From contig OX381721.1 of the NCBI GenBank assembly GCA_947462335.1, positions 38,032,488-38,096,487 on the forward strand: a stretch of 64,000 bases of DNA, read 5' to 3'. Shown here one piece after another: positions 41,360 through 52,819 of the stretch (position 1 is its first letter; the number at the start of each line of letters is the position of its first letter). The translations under genes were made by a program, and so were the position numbers. The DNA comes from Harmothoe impar. Taxonomy: Eukaryota > Annelida > Polychaeta > Phyllodocida > Polynoidae. The notes beneath the pieces are model-generated. The model was not told the DNA's origin. It saw nothing but the letters and a program-made list of their open reading frames with translations, and made no database searches.

Positions 41360-42257
41360 GGTGGGTCGATCCCATTGAATCAAAGTCATCAGAATTTACC
41401 AATTCTTTTTCTGTGAGTACCCTAAATCATTTGAAAACAGAAAACAAAAAGAAAAGTAGGGGTTGCCGAGCTACTTTTTGAAATATGGAACTTTGAAAAA
41501 TAAAAGTATTTTAATTTTACATTAAAAAAACGAAAATTATGTAAAGATTTCTATGATTCTTTTTTCTATCAAACAATAACCCCAGAATTCTGAAACATCA
41601 CACAATGAACACAAGGATATATACCTTTATTCTAAAAATATTTTTGGAGATTTATCAACCGTCATTCTTGGAAAAAATGCCATCTTTTGGTGAAAAGTTG
41701 GAATAAATTTTCATTATTTCCTTACATAATCAAAAGAAAATAGTAGTAAAAGTCATCAGATTTTTCTCAAACTTCCCCAAAAGACTGTTTGGATCATTTG
41801 CTGATGAATAAGAGTAATTTTGATATGGGCTGCCGTGCATTATTTGAGGGTTTTGGCCCTTTGAAATAAAAAAGTAATACAAAAACAGACTAAATCGAAC
41901 CTTTGAAGCATTGCATTATGGGTAATACCCCAACAATCTGCATATAAAATTATTTCTATGTGTAACTTTGGATGTATCTAAGCAACTTATTCACTTTTAT
42001 GCCCTTTCAAATACCATTTATTACTTCATAAATAAAAGCTCCTGAAGAATGTTAGAAAATGCCTAAAATACTTACTATATCAAAAATACATATTGCTCTA
42101 AAATGCTAAATTTTGCTCTAAATTGCCCGAAATTTTTCATGAGGGTAGAAATTCATTCAGGGCATACCCCTACCAAAAATTGCATGATTCTGACATATTT
42201 AAACCACATGCGAAGAAAGATGTGCAGTAGTCCATTCTGCAATGGCCGCGATCCACC
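41360..42257. mobile_element. TTAA-flanked element W (unit 1)
   Basis: Ends GGTGGGTCGATCCCATTG and CAATGGCCGCGATCCACC, with TTAA outside both (41356-41359, 42258-42261). The 898-bp AT-rich interior is non-coding. TTAA suggests a piggyBac- or Kolobok-like element. It was carried along in the triplication. Confidence 0.7.
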
Positions 42258-43007
42258 TTAACTCGTTCAGCCATTAGGCCACCCGGGAATGTATCCTCGG
42301 AAATCTATGGGCTCACACCTAAAACTGTGGGCCCAGAATATATGTTTTACTTTTCTTAAAGAGACATTTAAAGGTATATCCGATTAAGATAGATCCGGAC
42401 TGTACCTGAATAGCTGGAATCGTCTTGATCTTCATATTCCCACGATATATAACCTATAAGAAAGTAGTTTATCAGAAAACTGCTCGCCCGGACCCAAAAC
42501 TATAGGCCATTGTCTCCCGGGCCAGCGTTAGTGTCTACATCTGCTTGTGGTGCTGCACAATTTGTACAGCCCTATACGCAGGGCCATAAACTTCTGTATG
42601 GTTTTAAAAGGGTACTTCCAGTAAACAGCACAGAAATACATGATGCATACAAAAAAGCCATGTGGGTGTGAGGGGCTATCTGAGAGGTTAGAAGTAACAA
42701 AATGATTCCTAATAGAATATAAGTACATAGACCAACATCTCACATCCAAGTGATAACACTAATATCTAATGGTTTGTGTGACAATTATACCCTTTCCAGA
42801 AAAGGACAAATATTCACCATACCATACATAAATAATTACAAAATTAAGGTGGATATATTATGGTATGTGGTTACCTTTAGGTCAGTCTACTCTATATCCC
42901 GGTACCCCGTCACCGAGATATGGGCGTTTAGGCCTGGTCAGCTTACGTTCTCCTACATACTCTACCCCATCCGTGGCTCTGGACACTACTGCAGGGGTAC
43001 ACCTTAA

Positions 43008-43905
43008 GGTGGGTCGATCCCATTGAATCAAAGTCATCAGAATTTACCAATTCTTTTTCTGTGAGTACCCTAAATCATTTGAAAACAGAAAACAAAAAGA
43101 AAAGTAGGGGTTGCCGAGCTACTTTTTGAAATATGGAACTTTGAAAAATAAAAGTATTTTAATTTTACATTAAAAAAACGAAAATTATGTAAAGATTTCT
43201 ATGATTCTTTTTTCTATCAAACAATAACCCCAGAATTCTGAAACATCACACAATGAACACAAGGATATATACCTTTATTCTAAAAATATTTTTGGAGATT
43301 TATCAACCGTCATTCTTGGAAAAAATGCCATCTTTTGGTGAAAAGTTGGAATAAATTTTCATTATTTCCTTACATAATCAAAAGAAAATAGTAGTAAAAG
43401 TCATCAGATTTTTCTCAAACTTCCCCAAAAGACTGTTTGGATCATTTGCTGATGAATAAGAGTAATTTTGATATGGGCTGCCGTGCATTATTTGAGGGTT
43501 TTGGCCCTTTGAAATAAAAAAGTAATACAAAAACAGACTAAATCGAACCTTTGAAGCATTGCATTATGGGTAATACCCCAACAATCTGCATATAAAATTA
43601 TTTCTATGTGTAACTTTGGATGTATCTAAGCAACTTATTCACTTTTATGCCCTTTCAAATACCATTTATTACTTCATAAATAAAAGCTCCTGAAGAATGT
43701 TAGAAAATGCCTAAAATACTTACTATATCAAAAATACATATTGCTCTAAAATGCTAAATTTTGCTCTAAATTGCCCGAAATTTTTCATGAGGGTAGAAAT
43801 TCATTCAGGGCATACCCCTACCAAAAATTGCATGATTCTGACATATTTAAACCACATGCGAAGAAAGATGTGCAGTAGTCCATTCTGCAATGGCCGCGAT
43901 CCACC
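43008..43905. mobile_element. TTAA-flanked element W (unit 2)
   Basis: Copy of 41360-42257 shifted by exactly 1648 bp. Confidence 0.7.
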
Positions 43906-44655
43906 TTAACTCGTTCAGCCATTAGGCCACCCGGGAATGTATCCTCGGAAATCTATGGGCTCACACCTAAAACTGTGGGCCCAGAATATATGTTTTACTT
44001 TTCTTAAAGAGACATTTAAAGGTATATCCGATTAAGATAGATCCGGACTGTACCTGAATAGCTGGAATCGTCTTGATCTTCATATTCCCACGATATATAA
44101 CCTATAAGAAAGTAGTTTATCAGAAAACTGCTCGCCCGGACCCAAAACTATAGGCCATTGTCTCCCGGGCCAGCGTTAGTGTCTACATCTGCTTGTGGTG
44201 CTGCACAATTTGTACAGCCCTATACGCAGGGCCATAAACTTCTGTATGGTTTTAAAAGGGTACTTCCAGTAAACAGCACAGAAATACATGATGCATACAA
44301 AAAAGCCATGTGGGTGTGAGGGGCTATCTGAGAGGTTAGAAGTAACAAAATGATTCCTAATAGAATATAAGTACATAGACCAACATCTCACATCCAAGTG
44401 ATAACACTAATATCTAATGGTTTGTGTGACAATTATACCCTTTCCAGAAAAGGACAAATATTCACCATACCATACATAAATAATTACAAAATTAAGGTGG
44501 ATATATTATGGTATGTGGTTACCTTTAGGTCAGTCTACTCTATATCCCGGTACCCCGTCACCGAGATATGGGCGTTTAGGCCTGGTCAGCTTACGTTCTC
44601 CTACATACTCTACCCCATCCGTGGCTCTGGACACTACTGCAGGGGTACACCTTAA

Positions 44656-45553
44656 GGTGGGTCGATCCCATTGAATCAAAGTCATCAGAATTTACCAATT
44701 CTTTTTCTGTGAGTACCCTAAATCATTTGAAAACAGAAAACAAAAAGAAAAGTAGGGGTTGCCGAGCTACTTTTTGAAATATGGAACTTTGAAAAATAAA
44801 AGTATTTTAATTTTACATTAAAAAAACGAAAATTATGTAAAGATTTCTATGATTCTTTTTTCTATCAAACAATAACCCCAGAATTCTGAAACATCACACA
44901 ATGAACACAAGGATATATACCTTTATTCTAAAAATATTTTTGGAGATTTATCAACCGTCATTCTTGGAAAAAATGCCATCTTTTGGTGAAAAGTTGGAAT
45001 AAATTTTCATTATTTCCTTACATAATCAAAAGAAAATAGTAGTAAAAGTCATCAGATTTTTCTCAAACTTCCCCAAAAGACTGTTTGGATCATTTGCTGA
45101 TGAATAAGAGTAATTTTGATATGGGCTGCCGTGCATTATTTGAGGGTTTTGGCCCTTTGAAATAAAAAAGTAATACAAAAACAGACTAAATCGAACCTTT
45201 GAAGCATTGCATTATGGGTAATACCCCAACAATCTGCATATAAAATTATTTCTATGTGTAACTTTGGATGTATCTAAGCAACTTATTCACTTTTATGCCC
45301 TTTCAAATACCATTTATTACTTCATAAATAAAAGCTCCTGAAGAATGTTAGAAAATGCCTAAAATACTTACTATATCAAAAATACATATTGCTCTAAAAT
45401 GCTAAATTTTGCTCTAAATTGCCCGAAATTTTTCATGAGGGTAGAAATTCATTCAGGGCATACCCCTACCAAAAATTGCATGATTCTGACATATTTAAAC
45501 CACATGCGAAGAAAGATGTGCAGTAGTCCATTCTGCAATGGCCGCGATCCACC
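44656..45553. mobile_element. TTAA-flanked element W (unit 3)
   Basis: Copy of 41360-42257 shifted by exactly 3296 bp. Confidence 0.7.
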
Positions 45554-45954
45554 TTAACTCGTTCAGCCATTAGGCCACCCGGGAATGTATCCTCGGAAAT
45601 CTATGGGCTCACACCTAAAACTGTGGGCCCAGAATATATGTTTTACTTTTCTTAAAGAGACATTTAAAGGTATATCCGATTAAGATAGATCCGGACTGTA
45701 CCTGAATAGCTGGAATCGTCTTGATCTTCATATTCCCACGATATATAACCTATAAGAAAGTAGTTTATCAGAAAACTGCTCGCCCGGACCCAAAACTATA
45801 GGCCATTGTCTCCCGGGCCAGCGTTAGTGTCTACATCTGCTTGTGGTGCTGCACAATTTGTACAGCCCTATACGCAGGGCCATAAACTTCTGTATGGTTT
45901 TAAAAGGGTACTTCCAGTAAACAGCACAGAAATACATGATGCATACAAAAAAGC

Positions 45955-46280
45955 TCAATGTAGATGGTTCACATATGTCTATTATCATTAGCTGTGTATA
46001 CTTCACACACACGGTGATGTATTTATATATAGACCATATGCACAAAAAGAGATATTAAACTGCCACGTATCGGTCCCCCTACTTCCAATATCTCCCTAAT
46101 TGTGCTACCTTTATGAGAATTCCAGAGGGGAAGATCATGCATAAACTCAGAATTCAATACATACCATCGGAAGCAAAAATACACACGTTGCCTTAATGAA
46201 CTGAACTAGAACTAGTCCTAAGATCTGCAATTGCATGCAAGCACGATAAAACCAGAAATAACGCTCTACCATACTTTGTC
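45955..46280. other. unassigned sequence
   Basis: Single-copy sequence after the triplication; nothing recognised. Confidence 0.4.
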
Positions 46281-46622
46281 CCCGCGGTGTCATAAAAATC
46301 AGTTTTTGGGAAAACCTTTTTTTTTTCCCAAATTTTAATGAAAAACCTCATCAAAATGGACAAAATTGGTCATATTTGGTATCAAATCAAAGCTAATAAT
46401 GGCAGCAATGCAGTGGTATAGAATTAACTTACATTCTCCCCACTTTTAAAGATCAATTAATTCTTAATCAATAAAATGTGAATTTTGGCCAAAGAAACCC
46501 GTAAATTATCCTATATATTTTGGCCTGCAAGTACAAAAAAGAAAAAAAAAGAAAAAAAAAAGCCTCCCTCGTCAGATTTCTCAGACCTTGGTGATGAGAA
46601 ACCACTTTTTTTTTGAGTGGCC
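46281..46622. mobile_element. MITE L, copy 4, left end degraded
   Basis: GGTGTCATAAAAATCAGTTT, TTGGTATCAAATCAAAGCTA, GCAGCAATGCAGTGGTATAG and the right end GGTGATGAGAAACCACTTTT then TTTTTTGAGTGGCC match the other L copies. TAA follows the right end (46623-46625). Confidence 0.75.
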
Positions 46623-46904
46623 TAATATGTCTCCTTATTACCCCATGGACTGACTTTATTGGCCACACAGAGCGACCTGCGGGTGGGGCTAATTGACATG
46701 TCTCACGTCATGTACTCTAGGTATGTGGGGTCATTCTGAACTGGAGATCCAGCGAGGAACTCATCTCTGAGATTTACAAAACTCTAGGCTTCACCCCGGA
46801 ACATTCATGGTCTATAAATGAGCCAAGTTGTTTAAATTATCTTAACCTACGATGGAGGGCCATGACAAAGCATTTCACAGCTTGGCTATTTTTACATAAC
46901 CGAA
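46623..46904. other. unassigned sequence
   Basis: No features recognised. Confidence 0.4.
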
Positions 46905-46912
46905 GGTTAAAC

Positions 46913-47010
46913 CCGCAGATCTTACTGCACGTCCAGTAACAGTCAGAGTGCAGTCGGGACAGGTACTCAGCTCTTTATATATTTGGGCGCTGGACCTTTA
47001 AGTCCGAAAA
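46913..47010 (+). repeat. dispersed repeat X, copy 2
   Basis: AAACCCGCAG, CAGTCGGGACAGGTACTCAG and a GGCGCTGGACCTTTAAG block correspond in order to 15713-15810. Confidence 0.5.
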
Positions 47011-47159
47011 CCCCGTCGGACCTGAGTTATGTAATGATAACAATGGTAGAGTGACTGGTGGCCTACCAGTCAGTCTGTCGTGGTTTATCTTACATATTCT
47101 CAGGACCGTGTGGGTTATCTACTACATAGATCACACAGAAATAGCTAACAGTTGCTGTA

Positions 47160-47720
47160 TCCATACAGAGATAGTCCACCCTTGTGGCGCCACCTCTGGC
47201 TACAGGATGGTGTAGAAGCTGCCTCAGGTTGGTTGTAGTACACTGAAAATCCATAGGTTGAAAGGGTTAGTCAGTACAGACTATCCTAGGTTCGTCATAT
47301 GTTTGTAAGTTAGTCACAATGGCAAAGTTTTATTCAAAAATGACTGAGGAGTCAGTCGGTAGTGGTTTACCTAGGTTCATCATTGTTGTATTTATATACA
47401 ACTAGTTGGTTCCACCTGTAAGATACTATGATGACCACTCAGTGGCTCCCCCTGACAATTAAAAGACTAAGGTGGGTTGGTCAGTACTGACCAACCTAAC
47501 AATAATAGCTTACCTAGGTTGGTCGTATAGGGAGCCAAAAATAACTAACTAGGTTAGGCACTAGTGACTGAGCGATTGGTCGTATAGGGAGCCTAGGAAT
47601 ATCAGTGTAGACATGTGATGTACCTAGTGTGTGTGTGAGGCAGACCGCAGTCAGACGTCCAGTGTCGTCAGCTGCAGGCTCCGTACTGCCATTACCTACT
47701 CTGCAGCTGCATATCAGGTA
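47160..47720 (+). repeat. dispersed repeat R, copy 2 (filled site)
   Basis: CATACAGAGATAGTCCACCC, GTAGAAGCTGCCTCAGGTTG and, after the inserted MITE B, GACATGTGATGTACCTAGTG, GTGAGGCAGACC and CAGCTGCAG follow the order of 31285-31440. Confidence 0.8.
47241..47607 (-). mobile_element. CACTG-ended MITE B, copy 2, with empty-site proof of boundaries
   Basis: Ends CACTGAAAATCCATAGGTTG and GCCTAGGAATATCAGTG, flanked by TA (47239-47240, 47608-47609). The related sequence at about 31345-31352 has a single TA at this point and no element, which fixes both ends and the 2-bp duplication. Reverse complement of the copy at 25395-25766. Confidence 0.9.
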
Positions 47721-48029
47721 TGTGTGGTTATATCGGGATATCGTCTTTGATCTATTACTAAGGAGACCGTATTTCACCAGCCCATTGGCTCCACAGCTGG
47801 ATTTCGCAGCTATATTACGTTATCAAAATAGCTGTCAGTTTGCATTTGTACGGGGTAGAAATAATGATATAAGGCTCCACTGATAATATTTGACATGGGC
47901 TGCGGCCTCATGAAATATGCCCCCTGTTGATAATGAATGATCACTCCCAAAGACAGTTGAGAAAAGTATAGTTGAGAAAAAAGCCGTTTTTGTCTATATT
48001 CAAATTCTACGACTTGTTTCAAATGGTTC
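47721..48029. other. unassigned sequence
   Basis: Overlapping short frames on both strands only; nothing recognised. Confidence 0.4.
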
Positions 48030-48215
48030 TGAGACTATTTTGAGGGATAGGGACATGACAAAAAATATTTTTGACTTAGGGACTTCAGCTTGCCCCTATG
48101 TCTCAAATCGTTTTGAGGGATAGGGACTGCTTAGCACATAGGGACTTCACCTGGTCCCTTTCTCACAAACAGGCTAATTTTGAGGGATAGGGGCCTTTTG
48201 AGGGATAGGGGCCTC
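48030..48215 (+). repeat. clustered TTTTGAGGGATAGGG motif
   Basis: TTTTGAGGGATAGGG (or TTGAGGGATAGGG) occurs four times at about 48037, 48112, 48178 and 48196, interspersed with TAGGGACTTCA twice. Irregular spacing. Confidence 0.7.
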
Positions 48216-48428
48216 ACAGTTGTGGTCCCTCTAGAGGTCCAAGCATTTTCAGCTCAGCCTCTATTGTGTTTTTTTTACTGAAATTAATCTTCATATTCTA
48301 TCTCCCCCATCCCTTCACCACTTTCTACTCTCGTTCCTAGGCTCTGGTAACAACCCACATAACATGAATATTGAGTTTTGCTGGGTTTTGGCAATCCCTG
48401 CTAGGTTGTAACGAGCAGACAGGCACCA

Positions 48429-48429
<1 letters not shown>

Positions 48430-48478
<49 letters not shown>
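48430..48478. repeat. (AT)n microsatellite
   Basis: Uninterrupted AT run. Confidence 0.95.
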
Positions 48479-48480
<2 letters not shown>

Positions 48481-48564
48481 TAGATGTTCCGTTTCCTAAC
48501 CACAGCTGCCTAAACCAAGCATAGGTCATAGTCATGTGAAGCAGTGCCACTCTGTCGCTGTATG

Positions 48565-48609
48565 AACACTGGGCCTGGAATCTGTAGTTGGCCAATCAAA
48601 AATGGCGGG
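48565..48609 (+). repeat. inverted repeat Y, left arm
   Basis: ACTGGGCCTGGAATCTGTAG then TTGGCCAATCAAAAATGGCGGG is the complement of 49979-50023, 1.4 kb away, with few mismatches. The interval contains elements Z and T3. Confidence 0.75.
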
Positions 48610-48699
48610 TGGTGAGCAAACAATGCTTAACAGGTTTTGTCTATTTGTAAAGTAATTACTCAATATACTTACATGATAGTTGGTAGAATCTTAGCTTAA

Positions 48700-49064
48700 A
48701 GTGACATGGTCCATTTTTTTTCATATTTTAAATCCTGCTTTAATGTGTTTCAAATGTTAGTACTTTTGAGGATAGAGGATAGGGCCCAATAAAATGTCAT
48801 CTATGGGCAATAAGAGCCCTATTAGAGGTTCAGATATGGCCCAAGTATAGTATTTTACAGCGTATTTTCAATGGGGGGAATTAAAGCGTGCACTCCAAAA
48901 TGGATAAATTGAGCCATAATCTGATAATATGTCAAATTCTAAGCTGAATTCTAGGGAAGGAGATAAAATAAAGTATCTAGCACATGAAGTATGGCAATAG
49001 GGAACATTCTGATTCATTTTTAACAAAATTGATTTTTGAGCCCTAATCATCGGACCATGTCACT
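48700..49064. mobile_element. TTAA-flanked MITE Z
   Basis: Ends AGTGACATGGTCC and GGACCATGTCACT (perfect), with TTAA outside both (48696-48699, 49065-49068). The AT-rich interior is non-coding. TTAA duplication points to piggyBac- or Kolobok-like transposition. Confidence 0.8.
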
Positions 49065-49068
49065 TTAA

Positions 49069-49219
49069 GTAGATGTGGTCATGTAGACAATTGCTAGCCT
49101 CATTAAATCAATATAATAATAGAGAAATTAGCCTGAAATAAAGATTGAAGACTAGGCTAACCCTGTTGATATGACTAGGATAACTCAGTATGTAGTTAGC
49201 CTCGTCATCCATATCATAA
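49069..49219. other. unassigned spacer
   Basis: Nothing recognised. Confidence 0.4.
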
Positions 49220-49834
49220 CAAGAATCGCTGTTGCGGCCACATTAATGCCTCAGGCATTTCTATACGCAACAACCGCAAATCTTACATTCAAAGGAAAAT
49301 AATGTCTACATGGTTGGTACATTTGAAGGGGACCCATTCAAGGCACCAAATAAATAGGGGGAAGGATGATATAACTTCAAAGTTCCTATGAATTCCTTGG
49401 GTCCGTATTATGGGGGTAGATATGATTAGAACTCAGGACCATGGTAATGTGTGTTGCTAGGCAGATAAACAATTTGAATTTGAATAGCTGTTGCTAGGCA
49501 ACCAGCTGCATCAGCTGCAAACTAATAGAGCCATTGAATGCCTTTGGTCCATTTTAGAGGGGGTAGGTATGATTATAATCAACCTCAAGACTATTGAAAT
49601 GTGTGTTGCTAGGCAACCAGCTGTATGGATAGGTATGATTATGATCAACCTCAGGACCTGGTTGATTATTATTAATGTTACCACATATGCATAAACTTGT
49701 GTTGTGACACCATAAAACAAAATGGCGGCAGCCGTACGGACTTCCTGTAAAGTGAAAACTATATGAGGCCTACACTTGGTAGTTTGCAGGCTCACCACCA
49801 GGGCCCCTCCAGTGCATATCGGCCTTAAAAAAAC
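49220..49834 (-). mobile_element. Helentron/HINE-like element T, short reversed copy 3
   Basis: Read on the minus strand it starts GTTTTTTTAAGGCCGA, has GGTGGTGAGCC, ACTTTACAGGAAGTCCGTAC and CGCCATTTTGTTTTATGGTG, then about two array units with GTTGCCTAGCAAC, and the 3' block ending in an imperfect CAAGAATCGCTG-type hairpin (49220-49290) before TT. The smaller array explains its length of 615 bp. Confidence 0.7.
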
Positions 49835-49978
49835 ATTATTTCCTGATCCTACAGACCATGATATCCAAAAACCATTAGAGCACTACATAATGGATAGCCA
49901 TAGTCACCAACACATAACTTAATAACTCTATAAATACTGTGCAATCACTCCCTGTAGTTTTGCTTGCAAACACAACCA

Positions 49979-50023
49979 TCCGCCATCTTTGATTGGCTAA
50001 CTACAGATTCCAGGCCCAGTGCT
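49979..50023 (-). repeat. inverted repeat Y, right arm
   Basis: Complement of 48565-48609: CCGCCATCTTTGATTGGCTA then ACTACAGATTCCAGGCCCAG. Confidence 0.75.
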
Positions 50024-51720
50024 CGTGCGTCAACATGGCATGTGGGACTGGTTACCTGCTGCTATGTGGCAATCTCCAGTCGGCAGAACTTTCGCACGAC
50101 ACGGTCTACTCACCTCTGCAATATCCTTCCTCCGTGCATGACAAGGGACCAAAACGGTCCCCTACGCCATGGTCATGGAAATATGCAATTTTGTTTGAAC
50201 CATTCGATTCAAATATTTGCATTAGGCTCTAAAGAAGTAATTCTGAAATTTATAGACAGATTGATTATGTTTTAATGGTAGCATTTGTTGAATTTCTGAG
50301 TGACTATTTTTGGTGTAGGCAGATGGGCAGTGTGTGATTCGGATAGGAATGCAGGAAAGTGGTACTGCTTTCGGGTCTCTTTCCACAGGAGAGTGCCAAG
50401 TTGATCCAGAGAGGAGGTTACGAGTCTCTGGAAATCGAAAGTGGCTATGTGGGTGCCGTGAGTTGGCTGTAACGTGATGTCACCATGTTGAGTGGCTGTC
50501 AGTGCCCGGATGCTATATAACATATTCTACCAGGGTTGTATAACGTTCATGAATATAATGTGTCCTGAACCTAGCACAGTCGAGGTATGGTGTCCCCATG
50601 TACCAATGCTGTAGGGTAGATTCATCATAAGTTGACCCTTCCCGTCACAGTTTTTCGTGGCCTTTAGCAGACGCTTCATTATGTCAAGGAAAACGACTAT
50701 TGGGCTATACCTGTTGGAATAGACATTAGGAGATGCTAATATGGTTTCAATTGATCATGTTTGATAACTTCATAAATCAATATTATATGTAGATAATTGC
50801 CTTTATATTTGAAAGTCTCATATGGTCTATTTTCGCTCAATGTCGACCAAAATTTACATAGAGTCGACCACTCTTATCTCAATGAAAACAATGTGAATTA
50901 TTTCAAATTTATATCTAGATGAACTGGATTTACTCAATAGAATAATGTGTGAATTATCCAGGTTCATTATATTCCCAATATGTGTGCATTTTCCTCAACT
51001 TTGGAGCCTTTGAAAAGTAGCATTTCTTACAGAATGACCATTGTTATAGAATTATTGCTTACACATTGTATATTGAGGTTGTCTTATGGTGACATTCTGG
51101 TCGATTCATGGTGACATTTATAGGTACTTGCTCATGAGCCCTACATTCTGAGAATGTGGAGGTTTTATCATTTTTAAAAAGCAATTTATGTTCACAAGAT
51201 AGGTACCAATTAATTCAACATCACAAATAGTATATACACCGGCTGAGATGTATTGTTAAGTAGCAGCAAAGTCAAACATATATGAACAATTTCTATTTTG
51301 TGTGTGGAAAAACAGGTCATATACCTTCACTTCTGCAACATGTTTTCATATGAATAAAATGACATCACTGACAAATATGGATGCTATGCAGATCATAAAC
51401 CTAGTAGCATTTGTACCCCAATGTCGTACAGGGTAGTGGCAGTATGGTGCTGTAGGTGGTGGACTTATGGTAGGTGTTCGGAAATAGGTGAGCTTACCCT
51501 TTTCCTACTAACGGGCTTTTCTGAAAAGTCACACTTCCGTGCTGCATTGGTCCATAGCGGCCAAGAGAGGTGGGGTTTCAAACATATTCACGAAAATTAT
51601 ATGGCTCTTGTGCACCCTTATCATTTTATCAGCAGCCATAACACCATACCAACAGTGCTCCAACTCGGAGCCACTTCAATAAATCTCTGTATGTAAGTGG
51701 GTCAGCAAAGTGTCATCGTG
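50024..51720. other. unassigned sequence
   Basis: About 1.7 kb without a recognised repeat. Open frames of 79-103 codons around 49964-50275 and one of 91 codons at 51421-51696 have no recognisable domains. Confidence 0.4.
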
Positions 51721-51920
51721 AGGCAGTATTTCACAGACGGAATCGGCTGTGATTCAACGGCTGTGATTCCAGCCATCGGACAAGATTCATTCATGTTTAA
51801 CATTAAGGAATATTCCGCTGACAGAATCGGCCGTGATTCTGTCTGTCCAACGAGGTTCTCTTAAAAGTTTAATATTATAGACTTATATTGCATGTCAACA
51901 TTTAGGCTGACCAACGTTGG
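51721..51920 (+). repeat. repeat AA, copy 1
   Basis: GGCAGTATTTCACAGACGGA at 51724 and AAGGAATATTCCGCTGACAG at 51814 start two similar blocks. The second block continues AATCGGCCGTGATTCTGTCT through TTTAATATTATAGACTTATA and matches the complement of 53405-53538. Possibly one end of a larger inverted-repeat element ending at 53538. Confidence 0.6.
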
Positions 51921-51930
51921 AGGCATTTAT

Positions 51931-52247
51931 GGCTGTGTCTCATGAGATAAGGCCATTGTTGTTGTCTGTGACTGGGTGCAATCTATGACTGGATGCAATC
52001 TATGACAAGCTTAGGAAAAAAACACGCTATTCAGGGCAGATGACTATATAAATGGTGGAAAATGTTAATGGGTGTTTAAGTAAGACTTTATATCACTCAT
52101 TTTATTTCAATTTATATCTACATCTGCCCTAAATAAACCGTTTTCTTTGAAGCTGGTCAAGATTGCACCCAGTCATAGATTGCACCCGGTCATAGATTTA
52201 ACCCCGTCATAGACGAAAACATTGGCCCATGTTCGTGAGACACAGCC
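51931..52247. mobile_element. foldback MITE BB, copy 1
   Basis: Ends GGCTGTGTCTCATGAGA and TTCGTGAGACACAGCC. The left arm carries TATGACTGGGTGCAATC-type tandem units of 17 bp; the right arm carries the complementary units ATTGCACCCAGTCATAG and ATTGCACCCGGTCATAG. Inner arms include AGGGCAGATG and its complement CATCTGCCCT. Flanks are TTAT and TCAT. Non-coding. Confidence 0.8.
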
Positions 52248-52325
52248 TCATGCTATTGTTAATTTTCATCCAACAACAGAATCACCGCCTCCTGGAATAT
52301 ATCCTAGGCCAAACAAAATAAAGCT

Positions 52326-52730
52326 TTTTTTCAGGTTACATAGTCTTAAAATCTAGGTAGGGTAGGTCAGACTTTTTTTTGTTTTCAATTTTTTTTTTTA
52401 CATTGGCCTGAAACCCAAAACTGACTCACAAACTTCAGCGCTGACTCGTCGACAACGGTATGACTCGTAGACTGTCATATTGACTCTGATATAGCCCCAA
52501 AATTGTTTTAAAAAGACGGATAGATCCTATGGCCTGATAAGTACCTAAAAATTGACTAGCAAACTTCAGCGCTGACTCCCCAACACTTGCGTGGACTCGC
52601 GGACCATCAAATTGACTCTGTAATAGCCCCAAAATTACTTGAAATATACTTTCTTTTTTTAAATTGGATAAACATTTCTAGGGTCGGCCTGGTAGGGTCG
52701 GGTAACCTGAATCACACCTCTCTTTTTTTT
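52326..52730. repeat. 130-bp tandem duplication within a weak inverted repeat
   Basis: GCAAACTTCAGCGCTGACTC-like blocks at 52429 and 52560, each followed by ATTGACTCTG and ATAGCCCCAAAATT, give a period of about 130 bp. Outside them AGGTTAC with TAGGGTAGGTC (52333-52370) and GGTAGGGTCGGGTAACCT (52689-52708) are loosely complementary, with T runs outside. Possibly a decayed element. Confidence 0.6.
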
Positions 52731-52819
52731 GGCCCTATAGTGAGGTAAAACAAAGTTCCGGTATTTAGGTTGTTTCATCACTCAATGTGTCTATCTAAAC
52801 TAACTGATATATTCGAAAT

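Larger units (their letters stand above)
41011..45954. repeat. tandem triplication of a 1648-bp unit
   Basis: Three consecutive units (41011-42658, 42659-44306, 44307-45954) appear identical wherever compared, including all shared open frames. Each starts CATGTGGGTGTGAGGGGCTA and ends GATGCATACAAAAAAGC. The word AAGC lies immediately before the first unit and ends the last, a four-base microhomology at the breakpoints. The short frames inside (85 and 73 codons) recur in each unit and have no recognisable content. Either a very recent tandem duplication or an assembly artefact. Confidence 0.95.

Noticed and set aside
41102..44655. The same 85-codon frame repeated three times, suggesting a conserved gene family
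   Set aside because: It repeats only because the whole 1648-bp unit is triplicated. There is no recognisable domain and the apparent identity extends equally to non-coding parts.
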